DNA of 64,000 nucleotides, from positions 3,348,001 through 3,412,000 of the forward strand of contig NZ_CP071462.1 in assembly GCF_017352155.2 (NCBI RefSeq). Reading direction: 5' to 3'. The position numbers were made by a program, and so were the translations under genes. The notes beneath the pieces were generated by a model. That model was given only the letters and a program-made list of their open reading frames with translations, was not told where the DNA came from and searched no databases. This stretch comes from Haloterrigena alkaliphila (GTDB lineage Archaea > Halobacteriota > Halobacteria > Halobacteriales > Natrialbaceae). Every line of letters begins with the position of its first letter. Within the stretch, counting starts at the first letter, position 1. This document shows positions 44,031-53,106 of this stretch, one piece after another.

Positions 44031-44364
44031 CCTCGAGGCCGCGCCCTTCTGCTCCCGGTCCCGGTCGAACGAGCGAGTCGACGCTCGAGGACGGCTCTCG
44101 GACCGCCTCAGTCGGGAGATTTCGAATCGATCCCGTTTGCTAGCTACGGGTTCGTTTCGGCTCGATCCCTTCGGGATCATTGTTGATATGTTAACGAGCA
44201 CATTCTCAGTCGTCACCGATGCGTTACTAATCATCACGGCAGTCGGTAACACGAGGCGGAGCAGTCGGCCCGCGACAGACGGCTGTGGTGATCGACACGG
44301 GGTCAGGGAACGACCCCGGTTGGGAATCGCTTGCGAGCGAACGGAACACAACGGTACCGAAACA
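44031..44364. other. Intergenic region before the transporter operon
   Basis: 334 bases. A hairpin GATCCC-ttc-GGGATC lies near 44164-44178, and AT-richer sequence around 44180-44240 may hold the promoter of the DUF3311-SSS operon. No gene seen. Confidence 0.45.
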
Positions 44365-44916
44365 ATGGCACGGAACACGACGATGGGTGTGATCGGTGTG
44401 CTCTCGCTGGGCGCACTGGGAACGGCAATGCTCGGGTTGTACAGACTCTTCTCGTTCGTGGCGGCGGCGCTCATCCTCGCGGTGATCGCCTCGGCGACGA
44501 TCGAACGAAGCGACGGCGACCCCGATCTGGCCCCCTACACCGGGCTGATCGGCGCGCTGGCGGCCTTTTTACTGATCGGACTGGTCGGCATCTGGCTGAC
44601 CTGGGAGCCGGGGATGACCGAGTACAGCTACGTCCTCGGCGTTCCGACCTCGACGCTGCTCTACTTCGGCTTCATCTGGCTGTTGCCGCTGACCGCCGCG
44701 ATCTACTACTCGCTGGTCTTCGACCGGATCGCGGGCGATGAGATCGTCGACGACGTCATCGAGTCGGCCCGCGAGCGCCAGCGACGGGAGTCGTTCCCGC
44801 TGGCGCCGGAGCAGCCGTCCCCGACCGCCGAAGTGGCCGACGGCGGCGAAGTGACTACCGGCGGCGAAGTATTCGACGACGACGAGGGGGACAACGGGGG
44901 TGAGACCGATGCGTAG
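44365..44916 (+). CDS. DUF3311-type membrane protein, transporter partner
   Basis: 183 residues with about four transmembrane helices (11-45, 64-82, 91-112) and an acidic Pro-rich tail. YSLVFDRIAGDEI at the end of the membrane part and its position directly before a sodium:solute symporter fit small DUF3311-type subunits. Its stop overlaps the symporter start. ATG at 44365 (MARNTTMGVIG) chosen; the longer frame upstream is unsupported. Likely a stability or regulatory partner. Confidence 0.7.
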   Translation: MARNTTMGVIGVLSLGALGTAMLGLYRLFSFVAAALILAVIASATIERSDGDPDLAPYTGLIGALAAFLLIGLVGIWLTWEPGMTEYSYVLGVPTSTLLYFGFIWLLPLTAAIYYSLVFDRIAGDEIVDDVIESARERQRRESFPLAPEQPSPTAEVADGGEVTTGGEVFDDDEGDNGGETDA

Positions 44917-46489
44917 TCCGCTCGCGCCGCTGCCGCTCCAGGAGGGCGGGATTCCAGTCGCCGACGATCCGATCATCCTCGGCTTCGGGGCGGCGTACCT
45001 GTTCATCGTCGTGCTGATCGGCGTCTGGGGCTGGATGCAGACCGAGTCGACGAGCGACTTCCTGATCACGGGCAAGAGCGTCGGCACGTGGGTGCTCGCG
45101 ATGACCGCCTTCTCGGTGATCCAGTCGGGCTTCGGCTTCGTCGGCGGGCCCGAACTGGTCTACGCGTACGGGACGACCGCGCTGTGGATCTTCTTCACCG
45201 CGCCGATCGGCTTCCTGCTGACGTGGGTCGTCCTCGCCAAGCGGATGCGACTGCTCGCGGACGTCCGCAACGTGTTGACGCTGGCCGACGGGATGTACGC
45301 CCGCTACGAAAGTGACACCGTGCGGGGTCTGACCGGACTCGCGGTCATCGTCGGCGTGATCGCCTACCTCGCGACGAACCTCGCGGCGCTGCAGTTCGTC
45401 ATGCGCGCCATCTTCGGCGTCCCCGTGATCTGGGGGCTGCTCGGCGGCGCCCTCATCCTGTTGCTCTACAGCATGCTCGGGGGCATGATCGCGGGCGTCT
45501 GGACGGACTTCCTGCAGGCGTTGACGATGATCACCGGCGCCGTCTTCGTCTTCGCGTACGCCCTCTCCTTCGGCGGCGGCATGGAGAACATCTCGCGAAA
45601 CCTCGCGAGCGCGGACCCGAACCTGATCTCGCCGTTCGGCGCGATGGGCGGGGCGACCACGGCCGTCCTCGTCGGCGTCGCGTGGTGGATCCTGTTCTCC
45701 GTCGGCGCGGCCGGCCAACCCCACCTGATCACGAAGTTCTACATGAGTCGGGACATGTCGATCCTCCGGTGGGGCGCCCCGATCGCCGCCATCTCCTACG
45801 CGATATCGAGCCTGATCGCCTTCTCCGCGGGCCTCTCGATGCGCGCGATGGTTGAGGCCGGCGAGATCGGCGAGACGTTCAGCGCCAGCGAGGTCGGGCC
45901 GGTGTTCGTCCTCGACCAGACGCCGAGCCTCGTGGCGGGGCTGATCCTCGCGGCCCTGCTGGCGGCGATCATGTCCACGAGCGACTCGTTCCTCAACATC
46001 GGCGCGGCCGCGGTCTCGCGGGACATCCCGCGGGCGCTGGGGCGACCGATCGACGACGACAAGACGGAACTGCGCGTCACGCAGGGCGCGCTGGCCGGGT
46101 TGACGATCCTCGCGACCGGCGTCGTCTATTACTCCGACGCGCTGGTCGGGATCCTCGGGACGATCGGCTGGGGCTTCTTCGCCGCCGCGTTCGTCCCCAT
46201 CGCCGTCTTCGGGCTGAACTGGAAGGGCGCGACGAAGGAGGGGGCGATCGTCGCGGTGATCGGCGGTCTCGTCGTCAACATCGTCTACAGCGCCGTCCCG
46301 GCGGCGCTCGGTGTGGCCGGATACGGGAGCCTCGCGGACGGAATCATGGCGACGTACTTCTTCCCCGACGTCTTCCCCGTCGGGACGGTCGCGCTGCTGG
46401 TCGCCATCGTCCTGTTCATCGGCGTCTCGCTCGTCACCCAGGCTGGGCGGGACGTGCCGAGTGACCTCCACGCGTTGATCGAACGATGA
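44909..46489 (+). CDS. Sodium:solute symporter (SSS family)
   Basis: 526 residues, about 13 transmembrane segments. ESTSDFLITGKSVGTWVLAMTAFSVIQSG and LAALLAAIMSTSDSFLN are the SSS signatures (the latter with the Na2-site Ser/Thr pair). Imports an organic solute such as a carboxylate, amino acid or osmolyte with Na+. Middle gene of a three-gene coupled unit: the DUF3311 stop overlaps its start, and its stop overlaps the following gene (ATGA). Confidence 0.92.
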   Translation: MRSPLAPLPLQEGGIPVADDPIILGFGAAYLFIVVLIGVWGWMQTESTSDFLITGKSVGTWVLAMTAFSVIQSGFGFVGGPELVYAYGTTALWIFFTAPIGFLLTWVVLAKRMRLLADVRNVLTLADGMYARYESDTVRGLTGLAVIVGVIAYLATNLAALQFVMRAIFGVPVIWGLLGGALILLLYSMLGGMIAGVWTDFLQALTMITGAVFVFAYALSFGGGMENISRNLASADPNLISPFGAMGGATTAVLVGVAWWILFSVGAAGQPHLITKFYMSRDMSILRWGAPIAAISYAISSLIAFSAGLSMRAMVEAGEIGETFSASEVGPVFVLDQTPSLVAGLILAALLAAIMSTSDSFLNIGAAAVSRDIPRALGRPIDDDKTELRVTQGALAGLTILATGVVYYSDALVGILGTIGWGFFAAAFVPIAVFGLNWKGATKEGAIVAVIGGLVVNIVYSAVPAALGVAGYGSLADGIMATYFFPDVFPVGTVALLVAIVLFIGVSLVTQAGRDVPSDLHALIER

Positions 46490-47013
46490 TGGCCGATACC
46501 GATTCAGACCCCGCTGCGATCCCTGATCGCGACCTCGATCCGGCGACGGACGGCGGGGACGAAACCGTCATCGCGCGCTTCACCCAGTGGCTCCGCCAGC
46601 GGCCCAACTCGATCGAACTGTGGGAACTCGTGCTCACCGACGAGCGACTCGTCTGGTGTTTCGTCGGCGAGTCCTACCGGTCGATGCTGCTGCGGGCCGA
46701 CATGGGCCAGCGGGACCGCGCGCTGGTCGACGACAGCCGCCTCGAGGAACTCCTCGGCCTCGACGAGGCGAACTTCGCCGTCCCGCTCGAGCGCGTCGAG
46801 TCGATCCGGCACACCGAGGGGACGCGGTTCCGCCGCGCCAGACTCGAGATCGAGTGGGACGACCGCGAGGACCGGCGCTACGACGGCGACGTCACGCTGG
46901 TGAGCACCAGCGACGCCGACCCCCAGCGCGAACGCGTGGCCGGGCTCGCGGACGACCCGCGACTCGAGGGGGTCGCCGTCGCGCTCGAGTCGCCGCGCTG
47001 GTCGCTGTTCTGA
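46486..47013 (+). CDS. Unassigned cytoplasmic protein coupled to the SSS transporter
   Basis: 175 residues with no membrane segment. The central part (ELVLTDERLVWCFVGESYRSM, VPLERVESIRHTEGTRFRRA) alternates strands like a PH-type membrane-associated domain. Begins at ATG 46486, overlapping the transporter stop, so a regulatory or assembly role is plausible. Not recognised. Confidence 0.7.
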   Translation: MMADTDSDPAAIPDRDLDPATDGGDETVIARFTQWLRQRPNSIELWELVLTDERLVWCFVGESYRSMLLRADMGQRDRALVDDSRLEELLGLDEANFAVPLERVESIRHTEGTRFRRARLEIEWDDREDRRYDGDVTLVSTSDADPQRERVAGLADDPRLEGVAVALESPRWSLF

Positions 47014-47088
47014 CCGTCCGTTCGGTTTCGGCCGCGAATCGGCACGAAAGCCGGACGGTTTTTCACACTGAATCGCGAGTGGCCAACC

Positions 47089-47700
47089 ATGTCCACGGGA
47101 GCGACGACGACGGTCGAGATCGACACCACACTGTTCATCACCGTCTCCGGCCCGCCGGGCTGTGGCGCGACGACCCTCTGTGAACGGCTGGCGGACGCGA
47201 TGGGCTGTCCGTACGTCTCGGGCGGAGAGGTCTTCCGCGAAATCGCCGAGGATCGGGACATGAGTCTGAACCAGCTGACGGCGAAGGCCGACGAGTCCGA
47301 CGAGATCGACCGCGCGATCGACCAGCGCCTCCAGCAGATCGCCGAGAAGTGGGGGATGGCGAACAAGCCGTTCATCCTCGAGTCCCGGCTGGCGGGCTGG
47401 CTGGCCGGCGAGCGCGCCGACCTGCGGATCTGGCTCGACGCCCCCGAGGACGTCCGCCTCGAGCGCATCGAGGAGCGCATCGAAACCGAGGCCGAGATGC
47501 GGGTCCGCGAGGTCAGCGAGGCCGGCCGCTACGAATCCTACTACGAGATAGACATCGGAGACCGCGAGTTCTACGACCTGCACGTCAACACCGCCCGCTG
47601 GAGCAAGGAGTCCGTCTTCCAGTTGGTTCGGACCGCGCTCGAGGAGTACGATCCTGACGATGACGAGGGCGCGTTCGCGACGCCGGACGTGAATCCCTAG
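47089..47700 (+). CDS. Cytidylate-kinase-like P-loop protein lacking the Walker A Lys
   Basis: 203 residues, matching the archaeal (d)CMP-kinase family in fold: VSGPPGCGATTLCERLADAMGC, PYVSGGEVFREIAEDRDM and NLRIWLDAPEDVR-like RIWLDAPEDVRLERI. The Walker A reads GPPGCGATT with Ala27 where a Lys is required. Otherwise the substrate lid and NMP-binding blocks look intact. The loss suggests altered or lost kinase activity, or a regulatory protein; a true cmk would be expected elsewhere. The codon (GCG) is clear in the sequence. Confidence 0.78.
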   Translation: MSTGATTTVEIDTTLFITVSGPPGCGATTLCERLADAMGCPYVSGGEVFREIAEDRDMSLNQLTAKADESDEIDRAIDQRLQQIAEKWGMANKPFILESRLAGWLAGERADLRIWLDAPEDVRLERIEERIETEAEMRVREVSEAGRYESYYEIDIGDREFYDLHVNTARWSKESVFQLVRTALEEYDPDDDEGAFATPDVNP

Positions 47701-47813
47701 ACCTAGCTCGATTTCGGAGGGCCCTCGAGACGGGGACTCGAATTCGGTCTCACGTTCGGAAGACGCCACGCGGCGACAGTTCTTTCTCGGTGTGTGTTGG
47801 CTATTCGCACGAC

Positions 47814-49493
47814 ATGACGTACTTCGTCACGTTCGACGGCGAAACGTACGAGGAGGCTCGCGAGACGTTCTCGTGGGACGTTCCCGACGGGTTCAATGCG
47901 GCCGTAGATCTTGTCGGCAAACACGACGACGGTGGCCGAACGGCGCTCTACCAGATCCACGAGGACGGGAGCCACGAGGAGTACACGTTCGACGACCTCG
48001 ACGACCGGTCGAACGCCGTCGCGAGCGCGCTCGAGTCCCGCGGGATCGAACGCGGTGACCGCGTGGCGGTCGTCGTTCCGCAGAAGCCCGCGAACGCGCT
48101 GACGCACCTCGCCTGCTGGAAACTGGGGGCGGTCTCGCTCCCGCTGTCGGTGCTGTTCGGCGACGACGCGCTGCGCTACCGGTTGACCGACAGCGAGGCC
48201 CGCGCGGCCGTCGTCGACGCGAGCCAGTGGGAGACGGTGCGGGCGGTCGCGTCCGACTGTCCGGCACTCGAGTACGTCTTCGTCGTCGACGCCGCGGCGG
48301 CCGACGGCAGCGGAGCTGCGGGAGGGGACGCGCTCGAGGGCGCGACAGCCGAGCAGTTCGAGGAGGCCGTCGACTGGAGCGAGACGGCGTTCGACCGCGC
48401 CGACACCGACGTCGACACGCCCGCGATCGTCATGTACACGAGCGGCAGCACCGGCGAGCCGAAGGGGGTGCTCCACACGCACGGCGTCTGGCTGGGCCAC
48501 TGTCCAGCGTTCCAGATGTACTTCGAACGCGACGTCCGCGAGGGGGTCTACTGGACGCCCGCCGACTGGGCCTGGATCGGCGCGCTCGGCGATCTCGTCT
48601 TTCCCGCCTGGCACTACGGGCGGCCGGTCGTCGGCTACCCGATGGGTTCGTTCGATCCCGAACGGGCCTACGAGATCATGGACGCGTTCGACGTCACGAA
48701 CGCATTCGTCCCGCCGACCGCGATCCGGATGTTGATGAACGTCGACGATCCGACCGACCAATACGACCTCTCGCTCGAGGCGATCTGTTCGGGCGGCGAA
48801 CCCCTGACTCGAGAAATACTCGAGTGGGCCGAGACGGAACTCGCGGGCGTGGCCGTCAACGAACTCTACGGACAGACGGAGGCGAACCTGCTGGTGACGA
48901 ACTGTCGGGAGTGGTTCCCGGCGAAGCCGGGCAGCATGGGAAAGCCGGTGCCGGGACACGAGGTTGCCGTGCTCGACTCGGAGACGGGCGAGCGAGTCGA
49001 ACCGGGCGAGATCGGCGAGATCGCGGTCCGCCGCGGCGACGACCCCGTGATCTTCGAGGAGTACTGGAACGCACCCGAGAAGACCGAGGCGGTGACCCTC
49101 GAGGACGGCCCCGACGGAGCGGTCTGGCACCTGACCGGCGACCTCGCCGAGCGGGACGCGGACGGCTACTGCTGGTTTACCTCTCGGGACGACGACCTCA
49201 TCATCACGAGCGGCTACCGCGTCGCGCCGCGGGAGGTCGAGGAGACGATCCTCGAGCACGACGCCGTCGAACAGGTCGGCGTCGTCGGCGTCCCCGACGA
49301 GACCCGCGGGGAGATCATCAAGGCGGTCGTCCAGCCGATCGCCGGTGAGCAGGGATCGGACGAACTGCGGAGCGAGATCCGGGACCTCGTCCGCGAGAAA
49401 CTGGCAAAGTACGAGTATCCCCGCGAGATCGAGTTCGTCGACGAACTGCCGACGACGACCACCGGCAAGATCCGGCGGACGGAACTGGTCTGA
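47814..49493 (+). CDS. Acyl-CoA synthetase (AMP-forming)
   Basis: 559 residues. The P-loop-like motif is YTSGSTGEPKGVLHTH (about 212-227), with YGQTEANLLV, TGDLAERDADGY and RDDDLIITSGYRVAPRE following, ending TTTGKIRRTEL with the catalytic Lys. Activates a carboxylic acid to acyl-CoA through an acyl-AMP; GVYWTPADWAWIGAL resembles medium-chain or acetate-like synthetases. ATG at 47814 preferred over a GC-rich upstream start. Confidence 0.92.
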   Translation: MTYFVTFDGETYEEARETFSWDVPDGFNAAVDLVGKHDDGGRTALYQIHEDGSHEEYTFDDLDDRSNAVASALESRGIERGDRVAVVVPQKPANALTHLACWKLGAVSLPLSVLFGDDALRYRLTDSEARAAVVDASQWETVRAVASDCPALEYVFVVDAAAADGSGAAGGDALEGATAEQFEEAVDWSETAFDRADTDVDTPAIVMYTSGSTGEPKGVLHTHGVWLGHCPAFQMYFERDVREGVYWTPADWAWIGALGDLVFPAWHYGRPVVGYPMGSFDPERAYEIMDAFDVTNAFVPPTAIRMLMNVDDPTDQYDLSLEAICSGGEPLTREILEWAETELAGVAVNELYGQTEANLLVTNCREWFPAKPGSMGKPVPGHEVAVLDSETGERVEPGEIGEIAVRRGDDPVIFEEYWNAPEKTEAVTLEDGPDGAVWHLTGDLAERDADGYCWFTSRDDDLIITSGYRVAPREVEETILEHDAVEQVGVVGVPDETRGEIIKAVVQPIAGEQGSDELRSEIRDLVREKLAKYEYPREIEFVDELPTTTTGKIRRTELV

Positions 49494-49565
49494 GTCGACG
49501 AACGAGCGGCGTCGGGGAGCGCTCGAGTGAACGGTATCGATCGCTACTCGAGACCGACGGCGACG

Positions 49566-51068
49566 TTACTCGCTGTCGGGCGAGTAGTTCGGCGCCTCGT
49601 CGGTGATGACGACGTCGTGGGCGTGGCTCTCGGCCTGCCCGGCCGAGGAGACGCGGACGAACTCCGACCGCTCCTTGAACTCGGGGATCGTCTCCGCGCC
49701 GACGTAGCCCATGCCCGACTGCATGCCGCCCGCGAGCTGGTGGAGTTCGGATTTGAGGGTGCCCTTGTACGGCGTCGCGGCCTCGACGCCCTCGGGGACG
49801 TACTCGTCCTCTTCGTCGGGTTCCTCCTTGAGGTAGCGGTCGCTGTCGCCGGACTTCATGGCGCCGACCGATCCCATCCCGCGGTACTGCTTGTACTTCT
49901 TGCCGTTCATCGTGACGACGCGGCCGGGCGCTTCCTCGGTACCCGCGAAATACGAGCCGAGCATGACCGCGTCCGCTCCGGCGGCGACGGCCTTGATCGC
50001 GTCGCCGGAGTACCGGATACCGCCGTCGGCGATGACCGGCACGTCGTGTTCTGCAGCCACGTCCGCGACCTGTGCGACGGCCGTGATCTGTGGCATCCCG
50101 GCGCCGGAGACGATGCGGGTCGTACAGATCGATCCCGGGCCGATGCCGACCTTGATGCCGTCCGCGAAGTCGACGAGGTCCTCGGCCGCTTCGCGAGTGC
50201 CGACGTTGCCGACGACGACGTCGGCGTCGACGCTCTCCTTGATCTCGCGGGCGCCGTCGATGACGTTCAGGTTGTGTGCGTGAGCGGTGTCGATGAACAG
50301 GATGTCGGCGCCGGCCTCGTCGGCGGCGAGCGCACGATCGGTCTCGAAGGGGCTGACGGCGACGCCACACCGGAGTCGCCCGTCCTCGTCGCGGACGGCC
50401 TCCTTGTACTCGCGGCGCTGGAGGATCCCCTGCATCGTCACGAGGCCGACGAGGAGGTTCTCGTCGTCGACCACGGGGACGCGCTCGATCTTGTGGTCGT
50501 ACATCAGTTCGAACGCCTCGCGGGCGTCGACGTCCTCGTGGGCCGTGATGACCTCGTCGGTCATCGCTTCGGTGACCGGGTCGTCCTCGTTAACCTCGAG
50601 GTGGGGCCGGATGTCCGTACTCGAGATGATCCCCAGCACCTCGCCGTTGGTGTTGACGACCGGCGCGCCGCCGACGCCCTGACGGGCCATTCGCTCGTCG
50701 ACCTCGCGAACGGACATCTCGGGATCGGCGGTGACGACCGAGTCCAGCGGGATGATGAGTTCGTCGGCGCTCTTGACGCGCTCGATCTCCTCGACCATCT
50801 CGTCGACGTTCATGTTTCGGTGGAGAACGCCGAGGCCGCCGTGGCGGGCCATCGCGATGGCCATGTCGCTCTCGGTGACGGTGTCCATCGCGGCCGAGAG
50901 GATCGGGACCGAGACCTCCACGTTCTTCGAGACGTGGGAGGTGAGGTCCGCGTCGTCCGGTTCGACGCGGCTCTCCTTGGGGCGAAGGAGAACGTCGTCG
51001 AACGTTAGCGCCTCCGGTACCTGCAGTTTCGAAGAATAGGGCTCGTGCTCAGGAATGTCGTTCGCCAT
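49566..51068 (-). CDS. guaB: IMP dehydrogenase
   Basis: 500 residues, TIM barrel with two CBS domains inserted (about 100-215). FDDVLLRPKESRV and ILSAAMDTVTE are N-terminal signatures; GPGSICTTRIVSG has the catalytic Cys, and GGIRYSGDAIKAVAAGADAVMLGS the IMP-binding block. Catalyses the first step from IMP toward GMP. ATG at 51068; the upstream extension is a shadow. A 30-residue acidic insert (SGDSDRYLKEEPDEEDEYVPE) lies in the flap. Confidence 0.95.
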   Translation of the reverse strand: MANDIPEHEPYSSKLQVPEALTFDDVLLRPKESRVEPDDADLTSHVSKNVEVSVPILSAAMDTVTESDMAIAMARHGGLGVLHRNMNVDEMVEEIERVKSADELIIPLDSVVTADPEMSVREVDERMARQGVGGAPVVNTNGEVLGIISSTDIRPHLEVNEDDPVTEAMTDEVITAHEDVDAREAFELMYDHKIERVPVVDDENLLVGLVTMQGILQRREYKEAVRDEDGRLRCGVAVSPFETDRALAADEAGADILFIDTAHAHNLNVIDGAREIKESVDADVVVGNVGTREAAEDLVDFADGIKVGIGPGSICTTRIVSGAGMPQITAVAQVADVAAEHDVPVIADGGIRYSGDAIKAVAAGADAVMLGSYFAGTEEAPGRVVTMNGKKYKQYRGMGSVGAMKSGDSDRYLKEEPDEEDEYVPEGVEAATPYKGTLKSELHQLAGGMQSGMGYVGAETIPEFKERSEFVRVSSAGQAESHAHDVVITDEAPNYSPDSE

Positions 51069-51643
51069 GTAAATCGTCCGAACCCGCGGGGGAAAAGCGT
51101 TGCGAGATATAATCGCCCGCGACCGGGTGACGAGGCCGTCGGCGGTGAATGCGCATCGGGACCGCGTCGACTCAGGGGGATCCGAAACTGAGATCTCCGT
51201 CCGCCGTTCGGACCGTCGCGACCGTCGGGCGACCACCCCGCGAAGTACCGGCGGGCTGAATCCGCTCCCGAATCACACGATCAATCACGGGATTTATATC
51301 CTGAGATGAAATCTTCAATCGCGAATGCGTACATTCCCGGGCGCATCTGCCCCTCAGTGTCGAAAACACGCCAGGACATGTAACACCGTACCACACAACG
51401 TTTATTGACAGTCCGATACTCAATTCGGGTATGATCGCTGTGAGTTTCAGTGCACCCCGAACCGCTGGCCTGACGAGCGTCGACAGTGACGCCGCCACCT
51501 TCCAGTTCGGGAAATTTACACAGAAACTCACAGCGCGAGGCCGCAATCCCAACGGCTCGAACTGGTGGCTCGCCCACCAGCCCGTACGGGACCATCTGCC
51601 CTATTACCCGCCGGCCTCGGGTCATGGCCAACAGCCCTGACCG
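51069..51643. other. Intergenic region, weak small open frame
   Basis: 575 bases. Between about 51280 and 51430 the DNA is AT-richer and holds promoter-like sequence. A 69-codon frame at 51431-51640 (MIAVSFSAPRTAG) follows an ACAACGTTTATTG element; its translation has no family-like features, so I do not call it. No RNA gene seen. Confidence 0.4.
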
Positions 51644-52540
51644 ATGAGTACGTCACGACACCCGGTCGCCCTCAGTCTCGAGCGCATCGTCGGCGGTGAC
51701 GCGAGACTGTTAGCGCTGGTGATGATGCTGCCGCTGATCGACGGGGTCTTTCCGGCGCTGATCCTCGCGGGCGCGTTGAACGACCCGCTGGGAGCCATCC
51801 AGGTCGGGTTGTTGATCTTCGGCGGCAGCGCCACGGTCGCGGTGATCCTCGCGGAGATGACCGGCACGCCGCGCGAACAGGCGGCGATCGTCCTGCTGGT
51901 CGGCATTCCGCTGATACTGCTGGCGGCCGTGCAGGCCGCGCTCGCGCCGGCGATCGGCAGCCTCGTCAACGACGTCATCATCACGCGCTTCGCGGCGCTG
52001 GTGATCCTGGCGATCGCGGCCAAGACCGCCAGCGCGACGATCGGCGAGTACCTGCCCAATCCGATGCTCATCATCGGGCTGGGGCTCGTCGCCAGTTTCG
52101 ATCCGAGCGGCGCCAGGCTCGTCGTGATGGACGATCCCGCGCTCGTCGCGAACGCGACTCTCGCCGCGGGGATCGGCGTCCTCTTCGCGCTGGCCGTCGC
52201 CGTCGGCGCACCGTACCTCCGCGAGTGGATGGACATCGACCGCTTCCGCTTCGGCAGCGCGGTCGCCCTCGGTCTGCTCCCGCTGTCCATGCTCGGGATG
52301 GCCTTCGGACAGGCCCCGCTGGCGGCGCTGATCGTCGCCGCCGTGTTCGCCATCGACCTGCCCCTCGAGCGGGGCTCGAGCGGGTCGTCGGACGACGGCC
52401 CGGCCGGGATCGATCCGGTGGCCGACGGCGGCGACGAGGAACCGGGCCTCGAGGTCGAACCGGTCGAGGAAACCGAGGAGTCGGGTCCGTATCCGGGCGA
52501 CGACTCGACGAACACCGAAGGCCGCGCCCCGTGGCTGTAG
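51644..52540 (+). CDS. Polytopic membrane protein (DUF5794-like)
   Basis: 298 residues. Seven or eight hydrophobic segments fill residues 20-240; the last 60 residues are acidic, disordered and probably cytoplasmic. The N-terminal LSLERIVGGDARLLALVMMLPLIDG pattern is one I recall for the haloarchaeal DUF5794 family. No transport motif recognised. Ends 47 bases before the tRNA-Trp gene. Confidence 0.75.
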   Translation: MSTSRHPVALSLERIVGGDARLLALVMMLPLIDGVFPALILAGALNDPLGAIQVGLLIFGGSATVAVILAEMTGTPREQAAIVLLVGIPLILLAAVQAALAPAIGSLVNDVIITRFAALVILAIAAKTASATIGEYLPNPMLIIGLGLVASFDPSGARLVVMDDPALVANATLAAGIGVLFALAVAVGAPYLREWMDIDRFRFGSAVALGLLPLSMLGMAFGQAPLAALIVAAVFAIDLPLERGSSGSSDDGPAGIDPVADGGDEEPGLEVEPVEETEESGPYPGDDSTNTEGRAPWL

Positions 52541-52587
52541 GGTGGAACCGAAACCACTTTAGGCAGGATCCCCCAACTGACTCGCGA

Positions 52588-52763
52588 GGGGTCGTGGCCA
52601 AGCCCGGCATGGCGACTGACTCCAGAGGCTACGGCGCCCGGGACGACACTCCAGACTGATATACTGATCGGACACCTGATCAGTGTCCGTGTGATGACCC
52701 TCTGGAGTTCCGAGGCGCACCGGAGATATCAGTCGATCGGGGGTTCAAATCCCTCCGACCCCA
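52588..52763 (+). tRNA. trnW: tRNA-Trp (CCA) with intron
   Basis: Acceptor stem GGGGTCG pairs with CGACCCC (52756-52762), discriminator A at 52763. Anticodon stem ACTGA/TCAGT flanks loop C-TCCA-G plus A, giving anticodon CCA at 52622-52624. The T arm carries GGTTCAAAT. Exons are 52588-52625 and 52728-52763; no CCA end is encoded. The intron of 102 bases lies in the usual position one base after the anticodon. Confidence 0.93.
52626..52727 (+). ncRNA. tRNA-Trp intron with box C/D-type K-turn
   Basis: The splice junctions form a bulge-helix-bulge: CTCC pairs with GGAG, with three-base bulges AGA and ATA. Inside, ACTCCAGA/TCTGGAGT stem leads to CTGA (D-type box) facing GTGATGA (C-type box, 52691-52697), then CGGACAC/GTGTCCG stem. 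In haloarchaea this intron guides 2'-O-methylation of the tRNA itself; the boxes seen here agree with that. Confidence 0.75.
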
Positions 52764-53106
52764 CTCACTTCGTGACTGGTCCAAAACCCGCATAGGGCGG
52801 GCCTTTCCTTATATACCATATCAGATTAGCGATATGGGAACCCAGTCGATCACCGAACGGTGACCACCACGTCTGCCGGTTAGCTTCCGGTACCGCAGTG
52901 GAAGTGATAAAAATTCCGGTAAGTCAGTCAAAATACTGGAACGAAGTGCGGGCGGGTGAGCGTAGGGGGATAAGTGCCTTCTCCATGGTCAGCCGCTTTC
53001 TATGTGGCCATGCAAACATTTTCCTGAATTGGACGCTACCCTACATTACTTGTGATAATACATTTTCTCCACCAATGTATAAACACTTACAGACCGATTA
53101 CATATT
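52764..53106. other. AT-rich intergenic region after tRNA-Trp
   Basis: 343 bases with falling GC. CCTTATATACC at about 52807-52817 is a good archaeal TATA element, but only non-protein-like frames follow before 53107. No direct copy of the tRNA 3' end was found downstream in the window. Confidence 0.45.

Noticed and set aside
51431..51640. 69-codon frame with a possible promoter
   Set aside because: Translation lacks family-like features, and the opposite strand is open as well; support is too weak.
52740..52763. tRNA-Trp 3' end as an attachment site
   Set aside because: No second copy of the 3' end and no integrase were found in the window, so I do not call an att site.
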